Below are positions 45,049-53,361 of a DNA stretch of 64,000 bases, piece after piece. Origin of the DNA: an uncultured Prevotellaceae bacterium (GTDB lineage: Bacteria; Bacteroidota; Bacteroidia; Bacteroidales; Bacteroidaceae). The stretch lies in assembly GCA_902774815.1 (NCBI GenBank), contig CACYJV010000011.1, positions 169,680 to 233,679 on the forward strand, read 5' to 3'. The notes beneath the pieces were generated by a model. That model did not search any database, had not been told where the DNA came from, and was given only the letters and a program-made list of their open reading frames with translations. The position numbers and the translations under genes are program-made. How positions within the stretch are numbered: position 1 is the first letter of the stretch; every line of letters starts with the position of its first letter.

Positions 45049-46404
45049 TTAGTAGTTGATGGCCTCAATAGTCTTGTTGGGCTTGTAGTGAACGAGCATG
45101 AAATAGGCATTCTGCATACCACCATTGCCGACCTGTTTGAAGTAGAGTGGCGTCTGCATGGGTTGGCTCACACGCTGCTGCTTGGCGCCCTTAAAGGCGG
45201 TACCATATTGGTGGAGTCCGCGAAGGAAGAATTGCGCATGGTCGTAGCCTGTGATGGCAAAGCGAGGCAGCGCATATTGCATGTCCTGATGGAACCACTG
45301 CTTGTAGTTCTGCTCCAAAGTCTGCGTCGAGCGTGATTGCGCATTGAAGAAGAAGTTGGTGGGTATGTAGGTGTCGTACTTATGGAAATAGTCGGCATAG
45401 ACTTTCGTGTACATCAGCCAGTCAATGTAGCCAAAGAGCGATATTGCTATACTGGCATCTCGCTGACGCAGTTGGTCGAGCTTAGCCAAAGTCTGATTGA
45501 GCTCGGGCGAACGCCCAGTGTTGATGACCACGACATTTGGTTTCGTACGGCTGAAAGCTTTCTGGAAAGCGTCGTCTGCTGAGCGCAGGTTGGTGATGTT
45601 GAACGAGCGTCCCTTGCTCTCCAGTTGCTTACGTAGGCCCATCGTGAAGCCACCTTTGCGCGACGTAGAGTCATTGCAGTCGATAAACACAGTATGGTGG
45701 TTGGGGAAACGCTCCAGGAAAGCGTTCATGGCATCCTGGTTCTGGTGGTCGGAAGATTGGTAGACTTGGAAAATCTGCTGATATTGTTCAACGTCGTTGC
45801 CGCTGATTGAGAAGGGAATCACCATACGGATGTCGTAAGCTCGGCAGAAGTCCGCCAGAGGCTTTACCTGTCGGGTATAAAGCGGACCGAAGATGATGTC
45901 GCATTCGCTGGCTCCCTGCTGCAGCAATGTCTGACGGATATCGGCATCGATGGGCACGTTCCAGGCGCGTACGTCAGTGGATATGTCAGCCTTCTTGAGA
46001 CTGTCGCAAGCCAGCAGCAATCCACGATAGTATTCAACCATACGTCGTCCGTCACCATCAACATTGTGCAAGGGTAGCATCACACCAACGCGGATGGCTC
46101 GTTCGCGCACGTCTACTCGCTTTGGCTGGGCGTTGCGTTGCTTCTCTGCCTCAATGTCTGCAGGTGTCTTTTGGAAAGGAATGAAAACGGTCTCGCCCTT
46201 CTTCAGTTTGTAGTCATCGCCCTTCATGGCAGGGTTGGCATCTACTAGTTCGTCTACAGTGAGCCCGTATTTCTTGGCGATGCCGTAGATAGTATCCTTC
46301 TTCTTGGCGGTGTAGATGTCGCGCCACTGTGTTGTCTGTGCCAGCATGGTGGTGCTCAGCAGACAAGCTGCAGCCACAAGAATATGTCTGAAATACTTTT
46401 TCAT
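45049..46404 (-). CDS. Periplasmic LysM plus type-1 periplasmic-binding-fold protein
   Basis: A 451-aa exported protein. Signal peptide 1-22 (ILVAAACLLSTTMLAQ); LysM domain at about 31-77 (AKKKDTIYGIAKKYGLTVDE..LKKGETVFIPFQ) that should bind peptidoglycan. From about 100 to the end is a two-lobed periplasmic-binding fold resembling Leu/Ile/Val-binding or LpoA-like proteins (IRVGVMLPLHNVDGDGRRMV, DIIFGPLYTRQVKPLADF, HTVFIDCNDSTSRKGGF, VVVINTGRSPELNQTLAKL). There is no ABC transporter nearby. A cell-wall-synthesis activator or peptidoglycan sensor role is possible but inferred. Confidence 0.8.
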   Translation of the reverse strand: MKKYFRHILVAAACLLSTTMLAQTTQWRDIYTAKKKDTIYGIAKKYGLTVDELVDANPAMKGDDYKLKKGETVFIPFQKTPADIEAEKQRNAQPKRVDVRERAIRVGVMLPLHNVDGDGRRMVEYYRGLLLACDSLKKADISTDVRAWNVPIDADIRQTLLQQGASECDIIFGPLYTRQVKPLADFCRAYDIRMVIPFSISGNDVEQYQQIFQVYQSSDHQNQDAMNAFLERFPNHHTVFIDCNDSTSRKGGFTMGLRKQLESKGRSFNITNLRSADDAFQKAFSRTKPNVVVINTGRSPELNQTLAKLDQLRQRDASIAISLFGYIDWLMYTKVYADYFHKYDTYIPTNFFFNAQSRSTQTLEQNYKQWFHQDMQYALPRFAITGYDHAQFFLRGLHQYGTAFKGAKQQRVSQPMQTPLYFKQVGNGGMQNAYFMLVHYKPNKTIEAINY

Positions 46405-46431
46405 TTTTCGTATGTTTTTGTTTTACGACCA

Positions 46432-46439
46432 CAAAAGTA
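46432..46439 (-). promoter_or_regulatory. Probable -7 box for the LysM-PorT-M16 unit
   Basis: TACTTTTG on the minus strand, 27 nt before the ATG of the LysM protein. Confidence 0.5.
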
Positions 46440-46542
46440 CAAAAAAAACTTCATCTTGCACTCATAATCGGTAAAAAATCTTCAATCGGTGCTTGATATT
46501 CCTATTTCTTTTGATAAAAAACTTTAAACTTGCAACTACAAA

Positions 46543-46572
46543 TTTGTAAGTGGAAACTTTTTTGTAACTTTG
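46543..46572 (+). promoter_or_regulatory. Promoter of the CHU_C protein gene
   Basis: TTTG (46543-46546), 18-nt spacer, TAACTTTG (46565-46572): one of the two best complete -33/-7 pairs in the window. It lies 24 nt before the ATG. Confidence 0.65.
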
Positions 46573-46596
46573 CAGAATATTTTAAACGTATTGACA

Positions 46597-47367
46597 ATGA
46601 AGCATTATCTGTTCACATTCATATTGGCAGTGTGGTTTGGAGCGACGGCAAATGTCGCTGCCCAGACCGATGATGAGCAACCTTCCATCAACCCTAGTGG
46701 CGAAAGCATTGATGACGAAGGTAAGGAGGAAACCGGACAAAGCTTCACAGGATCAGCCCCAAAGACGGTAAGGTTCTATGCCAATCCACAAAACGTAGGT
46801 GGTTGGAATGCCTATTATGAGTGGCGTTTCTACCTGACGGAACTGAATGGTACGGTGCATGACACACCTTATTTAATAAGGTATGAGGAAGACACTGAGT
46901 ACACCTTCACGCAAGCTGGACAACATAGGGTGATGTGCTACGCTTACTTTACACAAGGCACCGATACAGTCTTTTTCACGGACGAGTATTGGAATGAAAG
47001 AGAACCGTTGTCGGTTACCATTTCTGAGAGTCGTCTGGAAATGCCAAATGCCTTCTCGCCCAATGACGACGATACGAATGATTATTACAATGCGAAGGGT
47101 CTCCAGCAGGGCAATGGCCCGCAGAGCATAGTATCGTTCGATGGCTATATCTTCAACCGTTGGGGACAGATGCTTTATCATTGGACTGACTGTTACACCT
47201 ACAAGGCTGGTTGGGATGGAACCTACAAAGGAAAACCTGTTAAGCAGGGTGTTTACTTCTGCCTGGTTAAAGCCAAAGGTGCCGATGGCAGGGACTATCA
47301 TATTCGTACCGATGTGAACCTACTGCGCGGATATACTGAAGATACTGGCGTGAACAGCAACGAATGA
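46597..47367 (+). CDS. Secreted protein with gliding-motility-type (CHU_C, type IX type B) C-terminal domain
   Basis: A 256-aa exported protein with signal peptide FTFILAVWFGATANVAAQ. The middle (about 60-140) resembles a PKD-like beta sandwich (VRFYANPQNVGGWNAYYEWR). The C-terminal about 90 residues carry the CHU_C pattern: MPNAFSPNDDDTNDYYN, FDGYIFNRWGQMLYHW, GWDGTYKGKPVKQGVYFCLV. That domain is a type IX secretion/surface-attachment signal in Bacteroidetes. The start MKHYLFTF is preferred to an earlier in-frame ATG because it begins the signal peptide. The protein is unusually small for this class and has no enzymatic domain. Confidence 0.82.
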   Translation: MKHYLFTFILAVWFGATANVAAQTDDEQPSINPSGESIDDEGKEETGQSFTGSAPKTVRFYANPQNVGGWNAYYEWRFYLTELNGTVHDTPYLIRYEEDTEYTFTQAGQHRVMCYAYFTQGTDTVFFTDEYWNEREPLSVTISESRLEMPNAFSPNDDDTNDYYNAKGLQQGNGPQSIVSFDGYIFNRWGQMLYHWTDCYTYKAGWDGTYKGKPVKQGVYFCLVKAKGADGRDYHIRTDVNLLRGYTEDTGVNSNE

Positions 47368-47396
47368 GAAGGCTCCATTTCTACAAATAGAAAAAC

Positions 47397-50219
47397 ATGC
47401 AACGAGAAGACGAGAAAATCAATGTTTGGGGTGCACGTGTGCATAACCTCAAAAACATCGATGTGGAAATACCACGCAACTCACTCACGGTGGTTACGGG
47501 ACTGTCGGGGTCGGGCAAGTCATCGCTGGCATTCGATACCATCTTCGCAGAAGGACAACGCCGCTATATTGAGACTTTCTCTGCTTATGCACGCAACTTT
47601 CTGGGCAATATGGAGCGGCCAGACGTAGACAAGATTACTGGTCTGTCGCCTGTTATCAGCATAGAACAGAAGACAACCAACAAGAACCCGCGTTCAACAG
47701 TCGGTACAACTACCGAAATCTACGACTATCTACGTTTGCTTTACGCTCGCGCTGCAACGGCCTATAGCTATATGTCTGGTGAGCCGATGGTGAAGTACAC
47801 GGAAGAACAGGTACTCGACATGATCCTTGATGCCTATGAAGGGAGGGCTGTCTATATCCTCGCTCCTATCGTCAGACAACGTAAAGGTCACTATCGTGAG
47901 GTCTTTGAGTCGCTTCGCCGTAAGGGCTACCTCTACGTTCGCGTCGACGGTGAGATAGTTGAGATTACACGCGGAATGAAAGTCGATCGCTACAAAAACC
48001 ACAACATCGAGGTGGTAGTCGACAAACTAAAGGTGCAAGCAAAGGACAGCCAACGCCTGAAGCAGACTGTTGAGACAGCGATGAAGCAGGGAGACGGTGC
48101 GCTGATGATACTCGATAAAGAGACGGGAGCTATACGCAATTTCTCGAAGAGGCTCATGGATCCCGTCACAGGTATCTCCTATGGTGAACCTGCTCCTAAC
48201 ATCTTCTCCTTCAATTCGCCTGAGGGTGCTTGCCCCAAGTGCAAGGGTCTTGGCGTGGTCAACGAAATCGATCTGAAAAAAGTCATTCCAGACGATAAGC
48301 AGAGCATATACGATGGTGCAATCATTCCTTTAGGGAAATACAAAAACCAGATGATATTCTGGCAGATAGATGCACTGCTCCACAAATATGATGTGGACGT
48401 CAAGACTCCTGTCTGCGACATTCCACAAGAGGCCATGGACGAGATTCTCTACGGCTCACTTGAGAGTGTGCGCATCGACAAGGAACTTGTCCATACGTCG
48501 AGCGACTATTTTGTCTCATTCGATGGCATCATCAAGTATCTAAGGCAGGTGATGGAGAACGATGACTCTGCAGCCGGGCAGAAGTGGGCAGACCAATTCA
48601 TGGCAACGTGCCAATGTCCTGAATGTAAAGGGCAGAGGCTGAAGCGTGAGTCGTTGTCTTATAAGCTTTGGGACAAGAACATTAGCGAGGTTGCATCGCT
48701 CGATATGACAGACTTGAAATTCTGGCTTGACCACCTGAATGAGCACCTTGAATCCAAGCAGCAGAAGATTGCAGCAGAGATTGTTAAGGAACTGTGTTCG
48801 CGTGTCGATTTCCTTTTGGAAGTAGGCCTTGACTATCTGGCACTAAACCGTCCGTCGGCAAGTTTGTCGGGTGGTGAAAGTCAGCGTATCAGACTGGCTA
48901 CGCAAATAGGTTCGCAGTTGGTTAATGTGCTCTACATCCTTGATGAACCCAGTATAGGTCTGCACCAACGCGACAATGAACGCCTTATTGATTCGTTGAA
49001 GCAGCTTCGCGATATCGGAAACACAGTAATAGTGGTCGAGCACGACAAGGAAATGATGCTGTCTGCTGATTATCTCGTTGATATAGGTCCGCTTGCTGGC
49101 CGTAAGGGTGGGGAAGTAGTTTTTCAAGGAAAGCCCTCGCTCATGAAAGATGCTGATACGCTGACGTCGCAGTATCTTTTTGGCCAACGAAAGATTGAGG
49201 TGCCTGCTGAACGTCGAGCCGGTAATGGGAAAAAGTTAGTTCTGCGTGGTGCTCGTGGCAACAACCTGAAGAATATTGACGTAGAATTTCCGTTAGGCAA
49301 GCTCATTGTGGTGACGGGTGTCAGCGGATCAGGAAAGTCAACACTGATCAACGAAACTCTGCAGCCCATCCTTTCTCAGCATTTCTATCGTTCGCTGAAG
49401 AAACCCATGCCCTACGATAGTGTGGAGGGCTTGGAGAATATTGACAAGGTAGTGAGTGTTGACCAAAGTCCCATTGGCAGGACTCCTCGCTCCAACCCTT
49501 CAACCTATACCGGCGTGTTTGCAGACATCCGGTCTTTGTTTGTGGCCCTTCCAGAGGCCAAGATTCGCGGTTACAAACCCGGACGCTTCTCGTTCAACGT
49601 GAAGGGAGGACGATGTGAAGCCTGCGGAGGAAATGGCTACAAAACTATCGAGATGAACTTCCTGCCTGATATTCAGGTGCCATGCGAAGTTTGTCATGGG
49701 AAACGTTATAATCGTGAGACGTTGGAGGTTCGCTATAAAGGTAAGTCTATTGCCGATGTCTTGAACATGACCATTAACCAGGCTGTAGAATTCTTCGAGA
49801 ATGTGCCTTCCATTCTGCAAAAAATCAAGACTTTACAAGACGTTGGGCTTGGTTACATTAAACTTGGACAGCCTTCGACGACACTCTCTGGTGGTGAAAG
49901 CCAGCGTGTAAAGCTGGCGACAGAGTTGTCGAAACGCGATACAGGCCGCACACTTTATATCCTCGACGAGCCTACGACGGGTCTGCACATCGAGGACATA
50001 CGCATATTAATGCAAGTGCTCAACAAATTGGTAGACCGTGGAAATACCGTTGTCATTATCGAGCATAACCTTGATGTCATCAAATTGGCCGACCATATCA
50101 TTGATATGGGTCCTGAAGGTGGCCAAAGAGGTGGCCAGGTGCTTTCGACTGGTACTCCCGAAGAGGTTGCTAAGTGCGAGAAAGGATTCACACCGAGATT
50201 CATCAAGATGGAATTGTGA
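47397..50219 (+). CDS. uvrA: Excinuclease ABC subunit A
   Basis: Damage-recognition ATPase of nucleotide excision repair. The 940 residues carry two ABC ATPase modules: Walker [13 protein letters not shown] near the N-terminus and [13 protein letters not shown] in the second half, with ABC signatures [12 protein letters not shown] and [12 protein letters not shown]. Zinc modules are CPKCKGLG / [11 protein letters not shown] and CEACGGNGY / CEVCHGKRY. It starts 29 nt after the CHU_C gene and its stop overlaps the next gene start. Confidence 0.97.
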   Translation: MQREDEKINVWGARVHNLKNIDVEIPRNSLTVVTGLSGSGKSSLAFDTIFAEGQRRYIETFSAYARNFLGNMERPDVDKITGLSPVISIEQKTTNKNPRSTVGTTTEIYDYLRLLYARAATAYSYMSGEPMVKYTEEQVLDMILDAYEGRAVYILAPIVRQRKGHYREVFESLRRKGYLYVRVDGEIVEITRGMKVDRYKNHNIEVVVDKLKVQAKDSQRLKQTVETAMKQGDGALMILDKETGAIRNFSKRLMDPVTGISYGEPAPNIFSFNSPEGACPKCKGLGVVNEIDLKKVIPDDKQSIYDGAIIPLGKYKNQMIFWQIDALLHKYDVDVKTPVCDIPQEAMDEILYGSLESVRIDKELVHTSSDYFVSFDGIIKYLRQVMENDDSAAGQKWADQFMATCQCPECKGQRLKRESLSYKLWDKNISEVASLDMTDLKFWLDHLNEHLESKQQKIAAEIVKELCSRVDFLLEVGLDYLALNRPSASLSGGESQRIRLATQIGSQLVNVLYILDEPSIGLHQRDNERLIDSLKQLRDIGNTVIVVEHDKEMMLSADYLVDIGPLAGRKGGEVVFQGKPSLMKDADTLTSQYLFGQRKIEVPAERRAGNGKKLVLRGARGNNLKNIDVEFPLGKLIVVTGVSGSGKSTLINETLQPILSQHFYRSLKKPMPYDSVEGLENIDKVVSVDQSPIGRTPRSNPSTYTGVFADIRSLFVALPEAKIRGYKPGRFSFNVKGGRCEACGGNGYKTIEMNFLPDIQVPCEVCHGKRYNRETLEVRYKGKSIADVLNMTINQAVEFFENVPSILQKIKTLQDVGLGYIKLGQPSTTLSGGESQRVKLATELSKRDTGRTLYILDEPTTGLHIEDIRILMQVLNKLVDRGNTVVIIEHNLDVIKLADHIIDMGPEGGQRGGQVLSTGTPEEVAKCEKGFTPRFIKMEL

Positions 50220-50869
50220 ATGAACGCAGCTATATACGTCGTTTGATAGCAGAAGGCGAACATCAGCAACAGGACTTCAAGTATAAGATTGCCGATGCTC
50301 CCAAACTTGCTAAGTCGGTGTCGGCTTTTGCCAATACCGATGGGGGCAGATTGCTGATAGGCGTCCGTGACGACGGTGTGATTGCAGGAGTAAAGTCGGA
50401 GGAGGAGATCTTCATGATGCATGCCGCAGCCTATACATATTGCCGGCCTCAGCCTTCCATTCATTTTGATACTTATGTGGTGGATGGTCGGACGGTAGTC
50501 GTGGCAACCGTTCCTCCGTCAACGTTACGTCCCATTTTTGCCTTGTCTGCAAAGGAGGGTGTCGAAGGGCTGTTACCTGAAAAGAAAGCCTATGTACGAA
50601 TTGCCGACGAGAATATCGTAGCATCGCCTGTTCATCTGCGAATGTGGCGTGAGCAAGTAGCCCGACAGCCCATCGTCACCAACTATGCTGAAGATCACAC
50701 GCTGCTGGTCGGAATCTTAAAAGAACGTGGACCTCTGACTCTAAACCAGTTGACACGCCTTTCACGCTTGTCCCGAAATCGGGTGGTAGCACTACTGGCG
50801 CGTTTAATCCGCTACGACATTGCTGGATGGAAACACGAAAACCAGCAGTTCGTTTTCTTCCTTCTTTAA
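50216..50869 (+). CDS. AlbA_2 (Schlafen-like) domain protein with winged helix
   Basis: A 217-aa protein. The first about 120 residues are an AlbA_2/Schlafen-type putative nucleic-acid-binding domain (QQQDFKYKI, KSVSAFANTDGGRLLIGVRD). A C-terminal winged helix follows (GPLTLNQLTRLSRLSRNRVV). The probable start is GTG at 50216, overlapping the uvrA stop as GTGA. An upstream in-frame GTG at 50174 would add 14 residues. Translational coupling to uvrA suggests a DNA-related job, but the specific function is unknown. Confidence 0.78.
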   Translation: MNERSYIRRLIAEGEHQQQDFKYKIADAPKLAKSVSAFANTDGGRLLIGVRDDGVIAGVKSEEEIFMMHAAAYTYCRPQPSIHFDTYVVDGRTVVVATVPPSTLRPIFALSAKEGVEGLLPEKKAYVRIADENIVASPVHLRMWREQVARQPIVTNYAEDHTLLVGILKERGPLTLNQLTRLSRLSRNRVVALLARLIRYDIAGWKHENQQFVFFLL

Positions 50870-50882
50870 TCTTATATATTTG

Positions 50883-51962
50883 TCACTTCATCATGCTCGT
50901 GTTGAGCAGGTTCTCGCCAGTAGTCAGCAGGCGCATTTTGTGGTGACCTTCAGTGAAGTAAATGCGCATGAGGCGTTGTGGCATTGTTTCGTCGCAATCG
51001 AACGACAATGCTACGTGTCCCATAGTGAGTCTAAGATTGAGCTCAACACAAGGATGTAACTTGATTTCTCCATTATATGTAACTATCATCATATCAACGC
51101 CAAATGGACCTTCGTAGAAGTTTTTCAATAAGCCGGTCAAGATGTTGGTAATACGGTTTTGCGTCAGTTGCAGTAAGTCGGCAGAAACATAGCGTGAAAG
51201 TAATTGCTGCTTGGCTTTTTCTGTTGCGATGATACTTCCATTATATGCACCATTTGTGGTGCGAAAGAGCGACAAACCTCGATAGACAATTGTACCATCT
51301 GACAGAGACTCAAACTCCATCCCGAAATCTTCTACCTTATTGAAATATGGCTCAACCATCAGTCCCGTTTGTCGGGAGATGACATTGCGAGCCCACGAGG
51401 TGTGTCGTGCGGTATCAGCAGGTGTCATCTCATAACGTATGCCGCGTCCACTGCTGCTCCAAGGTGCTTTTAGAACACGTGGAAGAGCAGTGAGCTCCGC
51501 AGGGAATGTCGTTGTGTGGATAGCTTCTCCAACATATCTGTTGTCGCTGGCAACAAGGGGTTTTAGCAAATGCTCAGCAGCCCATCGGCGACTACTCATA
51601 ATTCTTATCGCGCCAAGTTTGTCGTCGGAAGGAACAGCATTTGTCAGTCCGGCTTTGCAAAGGCGGTGGGCGAGTGCTTTGTCCCACCCCCAAGGGCTAG
51701 GTATGACATTCATCTCTTGCATCTGCTTGAGACTGTCGATACCCACAAAGCAAACATCAGCCATATAACGAGTAAGGTGTCGCTTCCCAATAAGTGCACT
51801 CTCAACGTTGTCAACCAATACAAAATCACCGTCGTCAGCCCACAATGCTGGGAGGAATCCGAGATCTGCCCTCAACTGCCGTGCAGCATGTGGAGGGGTG
51901 AACTGGGCAAGGTTGCAAGCCAACGCGATGTCGTGTTCTGGATTGAAAATATGCAGCTTCAT
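50883..51962 (-). CDS. Conserved protein of unknown function, possibly ATP-grasp-like
   Basis: A 359-aa soluble protein starting MKLHIFNPEHDIALACNL. LPRVLKAPWSSSGRGIRYEM resembles the glycine-rich ATP-binding loop of ATP-grasp enzymes. MVEPYFNKVEDFGMEFE and HPCVELNLRLTMGHVAL have the Glu/Asn-rich metal-site look of that fold; this is weak resemblance only. The ATG at 51962 is favoured: upstream in-frame codons give an aromatic-rich stretch lying in the promoter region, and a -7 box lies 5 nt away. It is convergent with the AlbA_2 gene (13-bp gap) and divergent from the AAA ATPase gene. Confidence 0.7.
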   Translation of the reverse strand: MKLHIFNPEHDIALACNLAQFTPPHAARQLRADLGFLPALWADDGDFVLVDNVESALIGKRHLTRYMADVCFVGIDSLKQMQEMNVIPSPWGWDKALAHRLCKAGLTNAVPSDDKLGAIRIMSSRRWAAEHLLKPLVASDNRYVGEAIHTTTFPAELTALPRVLKAPWSSSGRGIRYEMTPADTARHTSWARNVISRQTGLMVEPYFNKVEDFGMEFESLSDGTIVYRGLSLFRTTNGAYNGSIIATEKAKQQLLSRYVSADLLQLTQNRITNILTGLLKNFYEGPFGVDMMIVTYNGEIKLHPCVELNLRLTMGHVALSFDCDETMPQRLMRIYFTEGHHKMRLLTTGENLLNTSMMK

Positions 51963-51967
51963 GCCTG

Positions 51968-51975
51968 CAAAGGTA
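51968..51975 (-). promoter_or_regulatory. -7 box 5 nt from the start of the ATP-grasp-like gene
   Basis: TACCTTTG on the minus strand with only CAGGC before the ATG; candidate leaderless transcript. Confidence 0.6.
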
Positions 51976-52046
51976 CAAAAAAAACACAAAAACAGCCACG
52001 CATAAAAGAAAATGTATGCAAAAACAAAACATTTTGCAAACTCTGC

Positions 52047-52077
52047 TTTGCATTTTGGAAAAAATTGCTTACCTTTG
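52047..52077 (+). promoter_or_regulatory. Promoter of the AAA ATPase gene
   Basis: TTTG (52047-52050), 19-nt spacer, TACCTTTG (52070-52077); 41 nt before the ATG. Confidence 0.62.
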
Positions 52078-52118
52078 CAAAGATATAAGGACATCTATTT
52101 AAGTAATGTACGTATAGC

Positions 52119-53306
52119 ATGGAAGCATTCTTTCGCACTCATAGCTATTTAGTCGAGCACGTTCACGCTCCCGTCCGTCGAATTCTTATGGACGAGATCG
52201 ATTGGAATGCGCGGCTTATTGGCATCAAGGGTACGCGCGGAGTGGGAAAGACTACATTCCTGCTGCAGTATGCAAAAGAGAACTTCGACACACAAGATCG
52301 CCAATGCCTCTATGTGAACATGAACAACTTCTATTTCCAGGGGCGAGGTATTGCCGACTTTGCAGGCGACTTCGTAAAGCAAGGCGGTCGTGTGCTGCTC
52401 ATAGACCAGGTGTTCAAACAGCCCAATTGGAGTCGTGAGTTGCGAAAGTGTTATGATCTCTATCCATCGCTGCGAATTGTGTTTACTGGTTCGAGCGTGA
52501 TGCGGCTGAAGGAAGAAAATCCAGAACTAAACGGTATCGTGCAAAGCTACAACCTGCGGGGCTTCTCATTCCGGGAATACCTGAATCTGAAGACTGGTAA
52601 CAACTTCCATCCCTACGATCTCGATGATATACTCAACAACCATCAGCGTATCATTAAGGAGATACTTCCAAAAGCCAGTCCACAGCAACACTTCCAGGAC
52701 TATGTGCATCATGGTTTCTACCCATTCTTCCTGGAGCATCGTAATTTCTCTGAGAATCTGCTGAAGACGATGAACATGATGACAGAGGTTGACATCCTGC
52801 TGATTAAACAGATTGAGTTGAAATATCTGACCAAAATCAAGAAACTGTTCTATCAATTGGCTGTTGCCGGCCCAAAAGCACCAAACATCAGCCAATTGGC
52901 ACAAGACATTCAGACGAGTCGTGCTACCGTGATGAACTACATTAAGTATCTTGCTGACGCACGCCTGATCAACATCATTTATCCCGTCGGTGAGGAATTC
53001 CCGAAGAAACCCTCGAAGGTGATGCTTCACAATTCTAACCTGCTCTACGCCATATATCCTAACCAAATGACTCGTCAGGATGCCATGGAGACATTCTTCG
53101 TCAATTCGCTTTGGAAAGATCATGTGGTCAATCAGGCTAACAAAGACAGTTATTATGTGGTAGACGGCACGCGCCGATTCCGTATATGCGATGCAAAGTC
53201 AGACTGCAAGTTGCGTATGAGTCCCGACGTCATCTATGCCCGGTACAATACTGAGGTGGGCAAAGATAATCAAATACCGCTCTGGTTGCTGGGATTTTTA
53301 TTTTAA
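52119..53306 (+). CDS. AAA_14/DUF4143-type ATPase with altered Walker B
   Basis: A 395-aa cytoplasmic ATPase. Walker A is KGTRGVGKTTFL (about 37-48); the Walker B position reads GRVLLIDQVF with Gln where the family usually has Glu (DE). It is followed by the family's PNWSRELRKCYDLYP and IVFTGSSVMRL (sensor 1 region). The C-terminal part has a winged-helix-like segment (NISQLAQDIQTSRATVMNYI) and a nuclease-like fold typical of DUF4143 (PLWLLGFLF end). Members are common in anaerobes, often multi-copy, with unknown function. No toxin or partner gene is adjacent. Confidence 0.8.
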   Translation: MEAFFRTHSYLVEHVHAPVRRILMDEIDWNARLIGIKGTRGVGKTTFLLQYAKENFDTQDRQCLYVNMNNFYFQGRGIADFAGDFVKQGGRVLLIDQVFKQPNWSRELRKCYDLYPSLRIVFTGSSVMRLKEENPELNGIVQSYNLRGFSFREYLNLKTGNNFHPYDLDDILNNHQRIIKEILPKASPQQHFQDYVHHGFYPFFLEHRNFSENLLKTMNMMTEVDILLIKQIELKYLTKIKKLFYQLAVAGPKAPNISQLAQDIQTSRATVMNYIKYLADARLINIIYPVGEEFPKKPSKVMLHNSNLLYAIYPNQMTRQDAMETFFVNSLWKDHVVNQANKDSYYVVDGTRRFRICDAKSDCKLRMSPDVIYARYNTEVGKDNQIPLWLLGFLF

Positions 53307-53361
53307 GTAGAAAAGTAAACCCAAAACATTTTATACAACAACATTCTAAAGTTTTAACAAA

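Noticed and set aside
52119-53306. Toxin-antitoxin or defence module
   Set aside because: The AAA ATPase stands alone between a divergent unknown gene and a core metabolic gene; no nuclease, toxin or methylase partner is visible.
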